A stretch of DNA of 64,000 nt from JAAYCI01 sp031551695 (GCA_031551695.1 JAVBNG010000020.1:1-64000), one strand, 5' to 3'; counted from the stretch's first letter, positions 49,831 through 59,345 are shown. Notes: generated by a model from the letters alone, not told the origin. Program-made: numbers and translations.

Positions 49831-50527
49831 ACTGTTGAAAACGGCCGGGCTGTGGAAAAGCTATGGCAAGTATGGCCCGCCCGCGCTGGCGGGGATTGAT
49901 TTGAGCCTGCAAAGCGGCAAGATCATCGGGCTGCTGGGCCCGAACGGCAGCGGGAAAACCACGCTTATCAAGCTGGCCTGCGGCTTGCTGACACCAACGG
50001 CGGGCGAAATTTTGGTGGACGGCATGGTGCCGGGCGTACAGACGAAGGCCGTGGTAAGCTACCTGCCGGAGCGGGAATATCTGCCGCGCTGGATGAAAGC
50101 GGGCCAGGTGCTGGAGTATTTCAATGATTTCTACACGGACTTCAACCACGAAAAGGCCCGTGACATGTTGCTGCGCCTGGGAATTGAGCAAAACATGCGC
50201 ATCAAGGAAATGAGCAAGGGCACGCAGGAAAAAATGCAGCTCATCATGGTGATGAGCCGCGAGGCAAAGCTGTACCTGCTGGACGAGCCCATCGGCGGCG
50301 TGGACCCCGCCGCGCGGGACTATATCCTCGACACCATCATCAAAAACTACAGCGAAAACGCCACGGTGCTCATCTCCACGCACATCATCACAGACATTGA
50401 AAAGGTGCTGGACGACGTGATTTTCCTGCGGGGCGGGCAGGTGGCGCTGTCGGGTGCGGTGGACGATATCCGCGTGAAAGAAGGGAAAAGCGTGGACGCA
50501 GTGTTCCGGGAGGTGTTCAGATGCTAG
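49823..50527 (+). CDS. ABC transporter ATP-binding protein of the YtrA-type operon
   Basis: 234 residues from ATG 49823, preceded by GGGGGAGG within the regulator gene. Walker A GPNGSGKTT, signature MSKGTQEKM, Walker B LYLLDEPIGGVDP and the His of ISTHI are intact. It pairs with the following membrane protein, overlapping it by 7 bp. In B. subtilis comparable ytr genes respond to cell-wall antibiotics; the same role here is inferred from the regulator type only. Confidence 0.92.
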   Translation: MAELLKTAGLWKSYGKYGPPALAGIDLSLQSGKIIGLLGPNGSGKTTLIKLACGLLTPTAGEILVDGMVPGVQTKAVVSYLPEREYLPRWMKAGQVLEYFNDFYTDFNHEKARDMLLRLGIEQNMRIKEMSKGTQEKMQLIMVMSREAKLYLLDEPIGGVDPAARDYILDTIIKNYSENATVLISTHIITDIEKVLDDVIFLRGGQVALSGAVDDIRVKEGKSVDAVFREVFRC

Positions 50528-51372
50528 CAAAAGTGATGAAGTATGAGTTCAAATCCTCGGCCCGTATGCAACTGCCGCTGCTGGGTGTAACGCTGGGCTT
50601 TTCCGTTGTGGTCGGCATCATCACCCTGTTGCTGCCGCGGGTGTTCTCCTTTGGCAGTGAACTGGCCATGCTGGGCGGCGTGCTCACGTTTACGCTCATC
50701 CCCACGGTGCTCACCCTGCTGTCCGGCGTTTTCATTGCCGTGCGCTATTACCAGGGCCTGGTGGGGCCGGAGGGCTACCTTACGTTCACTTTGCCGGTGA
50801 AGGTGTCCACGCATATATGGGGCCGCGTGTTGGTGGGCGGCACGTGGTATGCCGCCGCCATAGCCATGACGGCCCTGTGCATGTGGGTTTCCGGCGCCTT
50901 CCGGGAATATGCGGCGCTGATGAGCGGAGCGGGCAGCGACATCTACGCGGAGCTTTACGCCATGGTGCCACATGGGCAGGTGGCGGTGCTGGTGGCGCTG
51001 TTTGTGCTGATGCTGCTTGCAAGCGCTGTGACAGGCGCCCTGCAAATGATGATCTGTATCGCGCTGGGCAGCCGGTTTGGCGGCAAGGCCGGCGGCGCCG
51101 TGGCTGCCTATTTTATCATCAGCACGGTGGAAGGTGTTGCCATGCTGATTTTGATGGCGCTGGTGGCGGCGGGTTTCTTTGCCGCAAACGGCGGCTTTGC
51201 CGGGCTGGACGCCATGTTCAGCCGCATTGCCACAGAGGCCGACGTGATGGCGTTCGTGTTCACCATGCTGACTTGGGTTTATGCAATTTGCATCTTGCTG
51301 ATGGTTCTTTTTGCGGTGATACACTTTTTCTGGTCCAAGCACATTTTTGAAAAAAAGCTGAACCTGGAGTAA
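50521..51372 (+). CDS. ABC transporter membrane subunit of the YtrA-type operon
   Basis: 283 residues with six membrane helices: two near 19-70, two near 104-175 and two in the C-terminal third. It has no recognisable catalytic motif and fits ABC-2-type permeases. The gene is translationally coupled to the ATPase gene and followed by a strong terminator, so regulator, ATPase and permease form one complete operon. Substrate unknown. Confidence 0.85.
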   Translation: MLAKVMKYEFKSSARMQLPLLGVTLGFSVVVGIITLLLPRVFSFGSELAMLGGVLTFTLIPTVLTLLSGVFIAVRYYQGLVGPEGYLTFTLPVKVSTHIWGRVLVGGTWYAAAIAMTALCMWVSGAFREYAALMSGAGSDIYAELYAMVPHGQVAVLVALFVLMLLASAVTGALQMMICIALGSRFGGKAGGAVAAYFIISTVEGVAMLILMALVAAGFFAANGGFAGLDAMFSRIATEADVMAFVFTMLTWVYAICILLMVLFAVIHFFWSKHIFEKKLNLE

Positions 51373-51393
51373 CCGTCCATTTTGCACATTCAC

Positions 51394-51433
51394 AAAAACC
51401 ACCGGGCCCGCGAAAGCGGGCCCGGTGGTTTTT
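51394..51433. terminator. Strong GNRA-loop terminator
   Basis: AAAAACCACCGGGCCCGC (51394-51411) pairs perfectly with 51416-51433 around a GAAA loop. The A-run and T-run would stop transcription both ways: the ABC operon on the plus strand and the DUF4349 gene from the right. The 194 bp between this terminator and the lipoprotein stop hold no gene I can support. Confidence 0.92.
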
Positions 51434-51627
51434 GACAGGGCCGGTTTACCATAAAAGGACAAGCGTGCCGACCATGCCGGGCTGGTGCCGGGACGCGGCA
51501 ATCATCTTTATTGTTTTTGCGCCAACATCCCGGGCGCAAGAAGTGCCGGGGCTCTACCGCAACCATCCGCCGGGCGGCGCGCGTGGCGTGCGCCGCGGTG
51601 AAGTGAAGCGCCAGGGGGCATGGGGTG

Positions 51628-52740
51628 TCAGTTTTGCGGGGGTTGGGTTTCGCCGGTTTCCGCCGCGGCAGGAGGCTGCGCCTGGGCAGGTGCGCCCGTT
51701 TGTGCCGCCGCGTTTGGCATAGCGGGAGCGGTAAAGACAGCGGCGTCTTTTTTCATCCGCTTGCGCGCGCGCCGCACCACAAGGATGACAACAACGGCAA
51801 CGGCGGCAAGGAAGATAAGAACCGGCAAAGCGCCGATGAGGAAGATGCCAAGATCCCCGAAGAACTCGCCCACATCCGTCCAGCTTTGGCTGAAGGCGCG
51901 GGAAGCGCGCTGGCCGTATGTCTCCTGCACGGTGGGGGTGTCGCTCAGCACTTTAACTTCATAAAGGGTAATTTCCAGCGTGGAATAGCTGGTGAGCTGC
52001 GAAAGCTGGTTCAGCGAGGCGGTGTAGCTCTCGATTTGATACTGGACATCGCTGATCTGCCGCTCAATCTCCAGCATGTCTTCTACTTTTTTGGCTTCCT
52101 CCATAAAGTTCAGCAGCCATTTTTCCTGCGCGCGCAGGCTTTCCAGCCGCGCCTCAATGTCTACAAATTGGCTGGTCACGTCTTCGCTGGACTCATTGCG
52201 CGAGCGCACGTTGCCAAGTGCTGCCACAGCGTCCGCAAAGCCGCTGTAGTCCCCGGCGGGCACGCGGGCCGTGTAACGCGCCATTTGCTCGCCGCCTGGG
52301 CCGTAATTTGTGATAAGCTCCGACGACTGGATGTACCCGCCCGCTTTTTCCACCGCCTGGCGGATGCCGTCGCCGGTTTTTTCAAAGGCGGTGCTCTCCA
52401 TTTCCAGGTAGCCCCGCATAATCACCTTGCGCGCGTCCTGCGGCATGGTCACGTCCGCGCCTCCGGTGGGGCCGGCGGCGGCCCCAGCCGCCACGTCCGC
52501 GGCAGCCTCTTCGCTCACCGCCGTCTCCGGTTCCGCCGCCTTGTCATATTCATAATAGCCGCCGTCTTCTGTGGCGGCTGGCGTCGCCATTTCCGCCGTG
52601 CTGGAAGCCGCCGTCTGGCCGGTGTTTTTGTTATCGCCTGCCGAACCGCCGCACCCGGCCAATGCAAACACCAGCAGCGCGCACGCCGCCGCACAGAACC
52701 GCTTTGTGCTTGCGCCAGTATGTCTTTTTGCTTTTTTCAT
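51628..52740 (-). CDS. DUF4349 lipoprotein
   Basis: 370 residues from the ATG at 52738-52740, 9 nt after AAGGAG. A lipoprotein signal peptide ends in LLVFALAGC with the lipidated Cys30. A low-complexity Ala/Glu/Thr region follows. The DUF4349 domain (about 100-310) starts at KVIMRGYLEMESTAFEKTGD, includes YTARVPAGDYSGFADAVAAL, and contains a coiled coil (SLRAQEKWLLNFMEEAKKVE). A membrane helix at about 305-330 and a cytoplasmic Ala/Pro tail close the protein. The family function is unknown; it sits in the envelope. Confidence 0.88.
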   Translation of the reverse strand: MKKAKRHTGASTKRFCAAACALLVFALAGCGGSAGDNKNTGQTAASSTAEMATPAATEDGGYYEYDKAAEPETAVSEEAAADVAAGAAAGPTGGADVTMPQDARKVIMRGYLEMESTAFEKTGDGIRQAVEKAGGYIQSSELITNYGPGGEQMARYTARVPAGDYSGFADAVAALGNVRSRNESSEDVTSQFVDIEARLESLRAQEKWLLNFMEEAKKVEDMLEIERQISDVQYQIESYTASLNQLSQLTSYSTLEITLYEVKVLSDTPTVQETYGQRASRAFSQSWTDVGEFFGDLGIFLIGALPVLIFLAAVAVVVILVVRRARKRMKKDAAVFTAPAMPNAAAQTGAPAQAQPPAAAETGETQPPQN

Positions 52741-53115
52741 AACACACATCTCCTTTTTGGTTGGGCACCTGCTCCGCGCCGCTTTTATGCCGTCTATACA
52801 GGAAAACCGCGAGAGATGCGAAAACATTACAGTTCCCAAAAATATTTTTTCAATTTGTGGGTACGGCCGTGCGCAAAAGGGCACACCAGTCAGAATACAT
52901 TGCCGCGTTTTGCTGTTTCTGATTGTATTATAGCGCAAACAGGCCAAAAGAGGGTGACAAAAGGCTTTCAAACGAGATTTTTGCCTTGTAATGAATTTGT
53001 AAACTTTTTGCACCTACGCTGGATACACGCGAAAAAAATTGCGCCGGGAATGGTGTTTTTTTCTCCTCACCATAAAAATTGTGTGTCCTTCGCCAAATTT
53101 CAGCAGGGAAACCCC

Positions 53116-53143
53116 TTGATTTTTAATGAAATTCCATTATAAT
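53116..53143 (+). promoter_or_regulatory. Promoter of the division and cell-wall cluster
   Basis: TTGATT (53116-53121) and TATAAT (53138-53143) with a 16-bp spacer, directly ahead of the MraZ boxes. Confidence 0.82.
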
Positions 53144-53151
53144 GTTACTAA

Positions 53152-53176
53152 GTGGTAAAAGGTGGTGAAGTGTGGT
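53152..53176 (+). promoter_or_regulatory. MraZ-binding repeats
   Basis: GTGGT occurs at 53152, 53162 and 53172, an exact 10-bp period. This matches the known MraZ operator of three or four direct GTGG-type repeats. The boxes start at about +2, so MraZ would repress its own operon. Confidence 0.88.
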
Positions 53177-53284
53177 GAGGTTTGAAAGCCGCGCCGAACC
53201 TCCCTTGCACCGCCATTTCTGCTATTTTTCCGCCCCAAAACGCGGAAAACGGCATTGCATTTTTGTGGAAAGGAGATGCTGCCC

Positions 53285-53704
53285 ATGCTGTACGGCGAAT
53301 ATTCCTGTGCCCTGGATGACAAGGGACGCATCAATTTTCCTGCGAAGTTCCGCGATGTTCTGGGCGAGAGCTTTATGGTGACGCGCTGGATGAAAAACTG
53401 CCTTGTGGCGTTCCGCGAAAGCGAGTGGGATTATATCTCGGAGCAGCTTTCCGCCATGAGCAGCGAGAATCGCCGCAATTTGAAGCTGTACCTGTACTCA
53501 GGCGCGTCCGAGGCAAAGCCGGACAAACAGGGCCGCGTGCTTATTCCGCAAAAACTGCGCGACCACGCCGCCCTTGGAAAAGAGGCTGTAGTGGTGGGCG
53601 TTGGGCGCCACGCGGAAATTTGGGACGCCGAAGCATGGGCCGCCAAGGGCGAGGCCATGGATATCGACGGCATCCAGGGCGTTCTTGAGGAGCTGGACTT
53701 CTGA
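53285..53704 (+). CDS. mraZ: Transcriptional regulator MraZ
   Basis: 139 residues from ATG 53285, with AAGGAG 8 nt upstream. Two AbrB-like SpoVT repeats are visible: GEYSCALDDKGRINFPAKFR at the N terminus and SEAKPDKQGRVLIPQKLRDH near 78. MraZ forms rings and represses the division cluster by binding direct repeats, which are present upstream. rsmH follows with a 1-bp overlap. Confidence 0.97.
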   Translation: MLYGEYSCALDDKGRINFPAKFRDVLGESFMVTRWMKNCLVAFRESEWDYISEQLSAMSSENRRNLKLYLYSGASEAKPDKQGRVLIPQKLRDHAALGKEAVVVGVGRHAEIWDAEAWAAKGEAMDIDGIQGVLEELDF

Positions 53705-54633
53705 TGGCGGCCGCGTTTAGCCATGTGCCCGTGATGCTTGCGCAGTGCGTCGGGGCGCTAAACATCAAGCCGGGCGGCGTTTATTTGGACGGTACCGCCG
53801 GCGGCGGCGGCCATTCCGCCGCCATTGCGGAAAGGCTTACTACCGGCAGGCTGTACGCGCTGGACCGCGACCCCGCCGCTGTGCAAGCGGCCGGCGAACG
53901 GCTGGCGGGTTTGCCCGCCGAAGTGGTTTTGGCCAATTACAGTGACGCAAAAGCGGTGCTGGCCGAAAAAGGCGTCGCGCGTCTGGACGGCGCACTGCTG
54001 GACCTTGGGGTTTCCTCCCACCAGCTGGACAGCGCCCGGCGCGGGTTTTCCTCCAACGAGGACGCGCCGCTGGACATGCGCAAGCGCCAGAGCGGCCTGA
54101 AGGCGGCGGACGTGGTGACCCATGCCACAAGGGACGAGTTGGCGCGCATTTTGCGGGACTACGGCGAGGAGCCCTACGCCTGGCAAATTGCGGGCGGCAT
54201 TGTGAAGGCGCGGGAAGAGGCGCCCATTGAGACGACAAAGGCCCTGGCGGACCTGATTGCCAAAAACGTGCCCCCGGCGGAGCGGCGGAAAGCGAAAAAC
54301 CCGGCGCGGCGCAGCTTCCAGGCGCTGCGCATCCACACAAACGCCGAATTGGAGGCCCTTGCCACAGGCCTTGAGGACATTTTCAGCCTGCTGAACAGCG
54401 GTGGCCGGTTTGCCGTTATCACGTTCCATTCCATTGAGGACCGCATGGTGAAACAGGCCTTTCGCCGCTGGTGCACCAAATGCACCTGCCCGCCGGAACT
54501 GCCGGTGTGTGTTTGCGGCGGCAAGGCGAAAGCCACAGCCGTGGGCAAGCAGCCCGTTACGGCAAGCGAAGAGGAACTGGCCGAAAACCGGCGCGCCCGC
54601 TCGGCCAAGTTGCGGGTGATTGAGAAGGCGTGA
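53704..54633 (+). CDS. rsmH: 16S rRNA m4C1402 methyltransferase RsmH
   Basis: 309 residues. FSHVPVMLAQCVGALN, the SAM site YLDGTAGGGGHSAAIAERL, ALLDLGVSSHQLD and the C-terminal FHSIEDRMVKQAFRR are family marks. RsmH (MraW) methylates C1402 N4 in the ribosomal P site. It is fixed second in division clusters, after mraZ. Confidence 0.97.
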   Translation: MAAAFSHVPVMLAQCVGALNIKPGGVYLDGTAGGGGHSAAIAERLTTGRLYALDRDPAAVQAAGERLAGLPAEVVLANYSDAKAVLAEKGVARLDGALLDLGVSSHQLDSARRGFSSNEDAPLDMRKRQSGLKAADVVTHATRDELARILRDYGEEPYAWQIAGGIVKAREEAPIETTKALADLIAKNVPPAERRKAKNPARRSFQALRIHTNAELEALATGLEDIFSLLNSGGRFAVITFHSIEDRMVKQAFRRWCTKCTCPPELPVCVCGGKAKATAVGKQPVTASEEELAENRRARSAKLRVIEKA

Positions 54634-54680
54634 AAAGCTTGAAATAAAGTGCAATTTTCCATCAAAGACGAAAATGCAAA

Positions 54681-54735
54681 GTTTGCACCCAGAGCCGCGC
54701 AAAGCGCGGCGATATTGACAGCCGCGGCACGTGGC
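54681..54735 (+). repeat. Leader repeat, copy A (before ftsL)
   Basis: GTTTGCACCC at 54681-54690, then the hairpin GCCGCGC-AAA-GCGCGGC (54694-54710) and GATATTGAC. The motif starts 71 nt before the ftsL ATG. The second hairpin found in the other copies is degenerate here. Confidence 0.7.
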
Positions 54736-54751
54736 AAGGAGGTGAGCGCAC

Positions 54752-55333
54752 ATGGCGGAGCCGGCATACGATATCGACTATTTCTCCCCGGCGAAAAAGC
54801 GGGAAGAGAAAAAACCACGGGAGCGCACCTCCAACAAACGCGTGAAGCGGGAAAAAAGCGAACGCGCCGTGCATGCCATCAAAATGGTGCGCTTCGTTGC
54901 CGCCGTGGTGCTGATGGTCGGTTTGATGTGCGGCGTGCTGTACACCCAAACGACCATCACCGAGCTGCAAAGCCAAATTAACGACAAAGAAAGCGCCCTC
55001 ACCGACGCCACCGCCACCAACGTGTACCTGAACCACCAGCTGGACGGTATGGTAAACACGCGCTATGTGGAAGAACGCGCCAAGGAACTGGGCCTTGTGA
55101 AGATGAGCCAGGCGCAAGTGACCTATGTGCGCGTGGAGGACGGCCAGAACATCGAACTGCGCGAAAGCGGCATTTCCCAGTGGTACGCCAGTTTGAAAAA
55201 TTCTTTCGCGGCAAAGAATGACGGCGAGATTGACGAAAAAGAAGAGGAAGCCGGTGCTGACGGCACGGGAGAAAAACCCGCAAAAAACGCGGCGGAAGAC
55301 ATCGCGCAAGACACACTGCCGGAAGAGGAATAG
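54752..55333 (+). CDS. ftsL: FtsL-like cell division protein
   Basis: 193 residues. A basic cytoplasmic N terminus (1-44) leads to one membrane helix (about 45-66, MVRFVAAVVLMVGLMCGVLY). A leucine/Gln-rich coiled coil follows (TTITELQSQINDKESALTDA), then an RYVEERAKELGLVKMSQAQV segment typical of FtsL/DivIC. The C terminus adds an acidic tail (about 150-193) not usual in FtsL. Position between rsmH and the PBP gene supports FtsL, which recruits FtsI/FtsW to the septum. Sequence identity of FtsL proteins is low, so position carries weight. Confidence 0.85.
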   Translation: MAEPAYDIDYFSPAKKREEKKPRERTSNKRVKREKSERAVHAIKMVRFVAAVVLMVGLMCGVLYTQTTITELQSQINDKESALTDATATNVYLNHQLDGMVNTRYVEERAKELGLVKMSQAQVTYVRVEDGQNIELRESGISQWYASLKNSFAAKNDGEIDEKEEEAGADGTGEKPAKNAAEDIAQDTLPEEE

Positions 55334-55372
55334 ACCGCGGCAAGCACGAAAATTCACCCGGAGGGGGCCCCA

Positions 55373-57691
55373 ATGGCGAAGCATGCCCCAAAACAGAAAA
55401 AGGCCGAAACGGGCGACAGGCCCATTTTGCTGCGCTGCGCAGCCGTGGCCACCGCGTTTATTCTGGCGGCGGCGGGGCTTGTGGCGCGGCTTTACTATCT
55501 GCAAATTCAGGAGGCCGACGTGTGGACGACACGCGCGTCGAACCAGCAACTGGCCAATATCCCCATTAAGGCCGAGCGCGGCGTTATTTACGACACCAAC
55601 ATGAAACCCATGGCCCAAAGCGCCGCCGCGTGGACGGTGGTGGCCGCGCCGAACGTGCTGGCCAACAGCCGCCTTACCGAGGCCACCCGCAAAAAAGAGC
55701 CCGCCCGCGTGGCCGCGAAAGCGCTGGCGGAGCTGCTGGACGTGGACGAAGAAAAGCTGTTTGAAAAGCTGGATGACGCAGAGAGCAAATATTACAAAGT
55801 AAAAGACAAAATAGACAAGCCCCTGGCGGACGAAGTGATGACCACCATGGACGAGCTTGGCGTCGACGGCATCTCTTTGCTGGAGGACTCCCGCCGGTAT
55901 TACCCTTATAGCGAGCTTGCCTCCACGGTGCTGGGCTTCACAAACTCTGACGGCGACGGTATTGAAGGGCTGGAAAGCTACTACAACGAGACCCTGGCCG
56001 GCGTTCCCGGCCGGCAGGTGACGGTGCGCAGCGCGTGGGGCGGGGCAATACCCGCCTATGACGAGGGTATTACCTACCCGGCGGAGGACGGCCAAAGCAT
56101 TGTGCTGACACTGGATGTGGAAATTCAGCAGATCGCGGAAAAATTCCTGCAGGCGGCCGTGACGGAGCAAATTGCCAGGGAGCGCGGTATGGTGGTTGTG
56201 ATGGACGTGAACACCGGCGCCATTTTGGCCATTGCCACCACCCCCGCCTATGACCCGAACGAGCCCTATAAAATTTACGACGAGGCCACCCGCGCCGCCA
56301 TCGAGGCTTTGCCAACGGACGAGGAAAAAGCCGAGGCCACCGGCGCGGCGCGCATCAAGCAGTGGCGGAACAAGGCCCTGGCGGACACCTATGAACCCGG
56401 ATCCGTGTTTAAGGTGGTCACCTGCGCCGCGGCGCTGGATTCGGGCACCTACTCGGAGCGGGACACCTTCTACTGCGGCAGCTCCATCGAAGTGGCGGAC
56501 CGCACCTTCAACTGCGCCCAGCAAACGGCCCACGGCCAGGAGACATTGCGCCAGGCCCTCATCGATTCCTGCAATGTCTCCATGATTCAAATCTCAGCGG
56601 GCATGGGTGTTTCCACCTGGTACGATTACCTGAACGCCTTCGGCCTTACCGAGCCCACCGGCGTGGACCTTCCCGGCGAGCCCGGCGCCGCCGCCATTTC
56701 CAACCTCCTGTACAAAGAGGACCAGATGGGCCCGGTGGAACTGGCCAGTTGCTCCTTCGGCCAAAGCAACAAATACACCGCCCTGCAAATGATTACCGCC
56801 TTCTCGGCGGCAATCAACGGCGGCAATTTGGTGCAGCCGCACATTGTGCGCGAGGTGCTGGACGCGAACGGCAGCGTGGTGGAGACCATCTCCCCGCAGG
56901 TGAAACGGCAGGTGGTGTCGCCGGAAACGTCGGCCATTCTCTGCTCGGCGCTGGAAGAGCTGGTGAGCGGTGAAGGCAACAGCGGCAACAACGCTTTTGT
57001 GGCGGGCTACCACGTGGGCGGCAAAAGCGGCACCAGCCAAAAGCTGGAGCTGTTGCCGGAAAAAGAAGTGTACATTTCGTCCTTTTTGGGCTTTGCCCCG
57101 GCCGATGACCCGCAGATTGCCGTGCTGGCCGTTTTGGACGAGCCCGAAGACCCGAACTGCCCCGGCCCTGTGCGCACATACTACGGCGGCCGCCTGGCAG
57201 GGCCCATTGTGGGCAACATCATCCGCGAGGCCATGCCGGTGCTCGGCATCACACCGGATTACAACAGCGAAGACGACATGACCCGCGTGCAGATTACCTG
57301 CCCGAAGGCGGCCGGCAGCGACATCAACACCGCCATTGCCACGCTGGAGGCCGCGGGCCTGGGCTACACACTGGAGGGCGAAGGCGGCACGGTGCTTGGG
57401 CAGTACCCCGAAGCCTATACCAGCATCCCGAGCGACGGCACCGTGGTGCTGTATACGGAATCCACAGACGCGCGTATCATTCCCGTGCCGGACCTTACCA
57501 ACATGAGCGCCTATGACGCCTACACGGTTCTTTCGGGCCTGGGGCTGAACACCCAGACCACCGGCGCGCCGGACAGCGGCGCCAATGTGCGCGTGGTAAG
57601 CCAGGATATTGAACCCGGCACCGAGGTGAAAGCGGGCACCACCGTCACCCTTACCATGCAGGACATGAGCAATGTGGGTGATTTGGCCTGA
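55373..57691 (+). CDS. Class B penicillin-binding protein with PASTA domains (FtsI/SpoVD type)
   Basis: 772 residues. One N-terminal membrane helix (about 20-42), a dimerisation/pedestal region with AERGVIYDTNMKPMAQSA, then the transpeptidase: S344-x-x-K347 in PGSVFKVV, SCN in DSCNVSM and K551-S-G-T in GGKSGTSQ. Two PASTA repeats lie at about 640-770. It cross-links septal peptidoglycan with FtsW. PASTA repeats occur in both SpoVD and Pbp2B-like PBPs, so division versus spore cortex role is not decided; position fits division. Confidence 0.94.
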   Translation: MAKHAPKQKKAETGDRPILLRCAAVATAFILAAAGLVARLYYLQIQEADVWTTRASNQQLANIPIKAERGVIYDTNMKPMAQSAAAWTVVAAPNVLANSRLTEATRKKEPARVAAKALAELLDVDEEKLFEKLDDAESKYYKVKDKIDKPLADEVMTTMDELGVDGISLLEDSRRYYPYSELASTVLGFTNSDGDGIEGLESYYNETLAGVPGRQVTVRSAWGGAIPAYDEGITYPAEDGQSIVLTLDVEIQQIAEKFLQAAVTEQIARERGMVVVMDVNTGAILAIATTPAYDPNEPYKIYDEATRAAIEALPTDEEKAEATGAARIKQWRNKALADTYEPGSVFKVVTCAAALDSGTYSERDTFYCGSSIEVADRTFNCAQQTAHGQETLRQALIDSCNVSMIQISAGMGVSTWYDYLNAFGLTEPTGVDLPGEPGAAAISNLLYKEDQMGPVELASCSFGQSNKYTALQMITAFSAAINGGNLVQPHIVREVLDANGSVVETISPQVKRQVVSPETSAILCSALEELVSGEGNSGNNAFVAGYHVGGKSGTSQKLELLPEKEVYISSFLGFAPADDPQIAVLAVLDEPEDPNCPGPVRTYYGGRLAGPIVGNIIREAMPVLGITPDYNSEDDMTRVQITCPKAAGSDINTAIATLEAAGLGYTLEGEGGTVLGQYPEAYTSIPSDGTVVLYTESTDARIIPVPDLTNMSAYDAYTVLSGLGLNTQTTGAPDSGANVRVVSQDIEPGTEVKAGTTVTLTMQDMSNVGDLA

Positions 57692-57732
57692 TGTCTGCGG
57701 CAAAGAACGAGCATTAACAGCGCAAGCAAATT

Positions 57733-57804
57733 GTTTGCACCCGAGCCGCGCAAAAGGCGCTTTACGCCTTCGGCGCGGCGATAACGACAGGCCGGGCACC
57801 GGCC
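57733..57804 (+). repeat. Leader repeat, copy B (before murE)
   Basis: GTTTGCACCCGAGCC starts at 57733. Stem GCCGCGC (57745-57751) pairs with GCGCGGC (57773-57779) and encloses an extra hairpin AAGGCG/CGCCTT (57754-57770). GATA follows, then a second perfect hairpin GGCCGG-GCA-CCGGCC (57790-57804). The copy starts 88 nt before the ATG; without the inner hairpin insert the distance is about 70 nt as in A and C. Confidence 0.75.
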
Positions 57805-57820
57805 GGAAGGGGATGGCGGC

Positions 57821-59305
57821 ATGACCTTTGCGGAACTGGTAAGCGGCATTTTGCCGGCGGAGGACCTGCCCGGGGGCGAGGTGTCACTGGTGGCGCAGGA
57901 CAGCCGCCGTGTTGTTCCCGGCGCCGTGTTTGTGTGCATGGAAGGCCGCCAAAGCGACGGCCACACCTATGCCCGCCAGGCGCAAAGGGCCGGCGCCGCG
58001 CTCATAGTTACCCAGCGGCCCCTTGGCCTTACAAACGAGATTACCGTGCCTGAAACACGCGCGGTTTACGGCGCCCTGTGCCAGCGGTTTTTTGGCGAAC
58101 CGGCTAAAAAGCTGCAAATTGCCGCCGTTACCGGCACCAACGGCAAAACAACAATCGCCAGTGTGCTGAAGCAGGTGCTGGAACACAGTGGCTTAAAATG
58201 CGGGCTTATCGGCACAGTGCAAAGCGAGATCGGCGATATGGCAATCCCCGCGCGCTTCACAACGCCGGAGGCGTGGGACCTTGCCGCCCTGATGGCCCGC
58301 ATGGTAAGCGCCGGGTGTACCCATCTGGTGATGGAAGCGTCCAGCCAGGCGCTGGAGCAGGGCCGCCTGGCGGGTATCCGCTTTGCCCTTGGCATTTTTA
58401 CCAACCTCACCCGCGACCATTTGGACTACCACGGCGATATGGAACAATACTTCGCGGCCAAAAAGCTGTTGTTCGCCAACTGCCGAAGTGCACTCGTCAA
58501 CTGCGATGATGAGTGGGGCCTGCGCCTCGTTGCCGATTTGACGCCTGAAAGCCCCCAAACAGAGAAAAGCAAACCTCCTGCCCCCTCAAAAACCGTCAAG
58601 ACCTATTCCATTGCAAACGCCGCCGCCGATTTCTCCGCCCACAGCGTGGAACTGAAAGCCGGCGGCGTGCGGTTCGGCTTTTTGGGCGGCGATATGCTGT
58701 ATCCCGTGTTTTTCCGTATGCCGGGGGAATATTCTGTCTCAAACGCCTTGGCGGCGGGGGGCGCCGCCATGATGCTGGGCCTTTCCGGCGAGCAGGCGGC
58801 CGAAGGTTTGTCCGCCATGAAGGGTGTGTTGGGAAGATGTGAAATTATCTACGAGGGAGATTACACCGTCCTGCGGGATTTTGCCCACACGGGCGACGGC
58901 GTTCGCAAGCTACTTGCGGCACTCAGGCCTTTTGTTCCAAAGCGGCTGGTGGTATTATATGGATGCGCCGGTGAGCGCGACGCCGCAAAACGGCCGGATA
59001 TGTCGGCCGCCGCCGCCGAATACGGTGACATCATCTACCTTACCGCAGACAACCCTCGCCTGGAACCCGCGGAAAAAACCATTGCGGACGCACTGGCCCC
59101 GCTGGAAAGTTCCGGCAAGGAATACCACACGATCGTTGACCGCAAATCGGCCATCCAAGCGGCGTTGGAGCGGCTCAGCGCCGGCGACATGCTGGCCCTG
59201 TGCTGCAAAGGCCACGAGGACTATCAGGTGATGGACGGCTACACCATTTACTTCAACGAGCGGCAAATCGTGGAGGAATGGCTGCAGGAGCACACGGCGG
59301 GGTAG
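57821..59305 (+). CDS. murE: UDP-MurNAc-tripeptide synthetase MurE (meso-DAP type)
   Basis: 494 residues. The P-loop ATP site GTNGKTTIASVLKQ lies at about 105, with the downstream VMEASSQALEQGRL and TNLTRDHLDYHGDMEQYFAA motifs. The DNPR motif at D410-R413 (TADNPRLEP) is the signature for meso-diaminopimelate as the added amino acid, rather than lysine. The ATG follows GGAAGGGG, 16 nt after leader repeat B. It catalyses the third-residue addition in peptidoglycan precursors. Confidence 0.96.
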   Translation: MTFAELVSGILPAEDLPGGEVSLVAQDSRRVVPGAVFVCMEGRQSDGHTYARQAQRAGAALIVTQRPLGLTNEITVPETRAVYGALCQRFFGEPAKKLQIAAVTGTNGKTTIASVLKQVLEHSGLKCGLIGTVQSEIGDMAIPARFTTPEAWDLAALMARMVSAGCTHLVMEASSQALEQGRLAGIRFALGIFTNLTRDHLDYHGDMEQYFAAKKLLFANCRSALVNCDDEWGLRLVADLTPESPQTEKSKPPAPSKTVKTYSIANAAADFSAHSVELKAGGVRFGFLGGDMLYPVFFRMPGEYSVSNALAAGGAAMMLGLSGEQAAEGLSAMKGVLGRCEIIYEGDYTVLRDFAHTGDGVRKLLAALRPFVPKRLVVLYGCAGERDAAKRPDMSAAAAEYGDIIYLTADNPRLEPAEKTIADALAPLESSGKEYHTIVDRKSAIQAALERLSAGDMLALCCKGHEDYQVMDGYTIYFNERQIVEEWLQEHTAG

Positions 59306-59345
59306 AGGGGTTTTCCCGCGCAAGTAAATGAGTTTGGAGAGGAAC

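Larger units (their letters stand above)
52741..53284. other. Divergent region between the DUF4349 gene and mraZ
   Basis: No gene. On the minus strand a weak promoter-like pair (TTGAAA and TAATGT, 18-bp spacing, near 52825-52854) could serve the lipoprotein gene. The plus strand carries the mraZ promoter and MraZ boxes. The middle (about 52960-53110) is AT-rich and shows nothing else I can name. Confidence 0.55.

Noticed and set aside
51517..51539. Terminator for the DUF4349 gene (TTGCGCC/GGCGCAA hairpin)
   Set aside because: On the minus strand the hairpin is followed by AAACAATAAA, not a T-run; the hairpin at 51394-51433 is a better stop.
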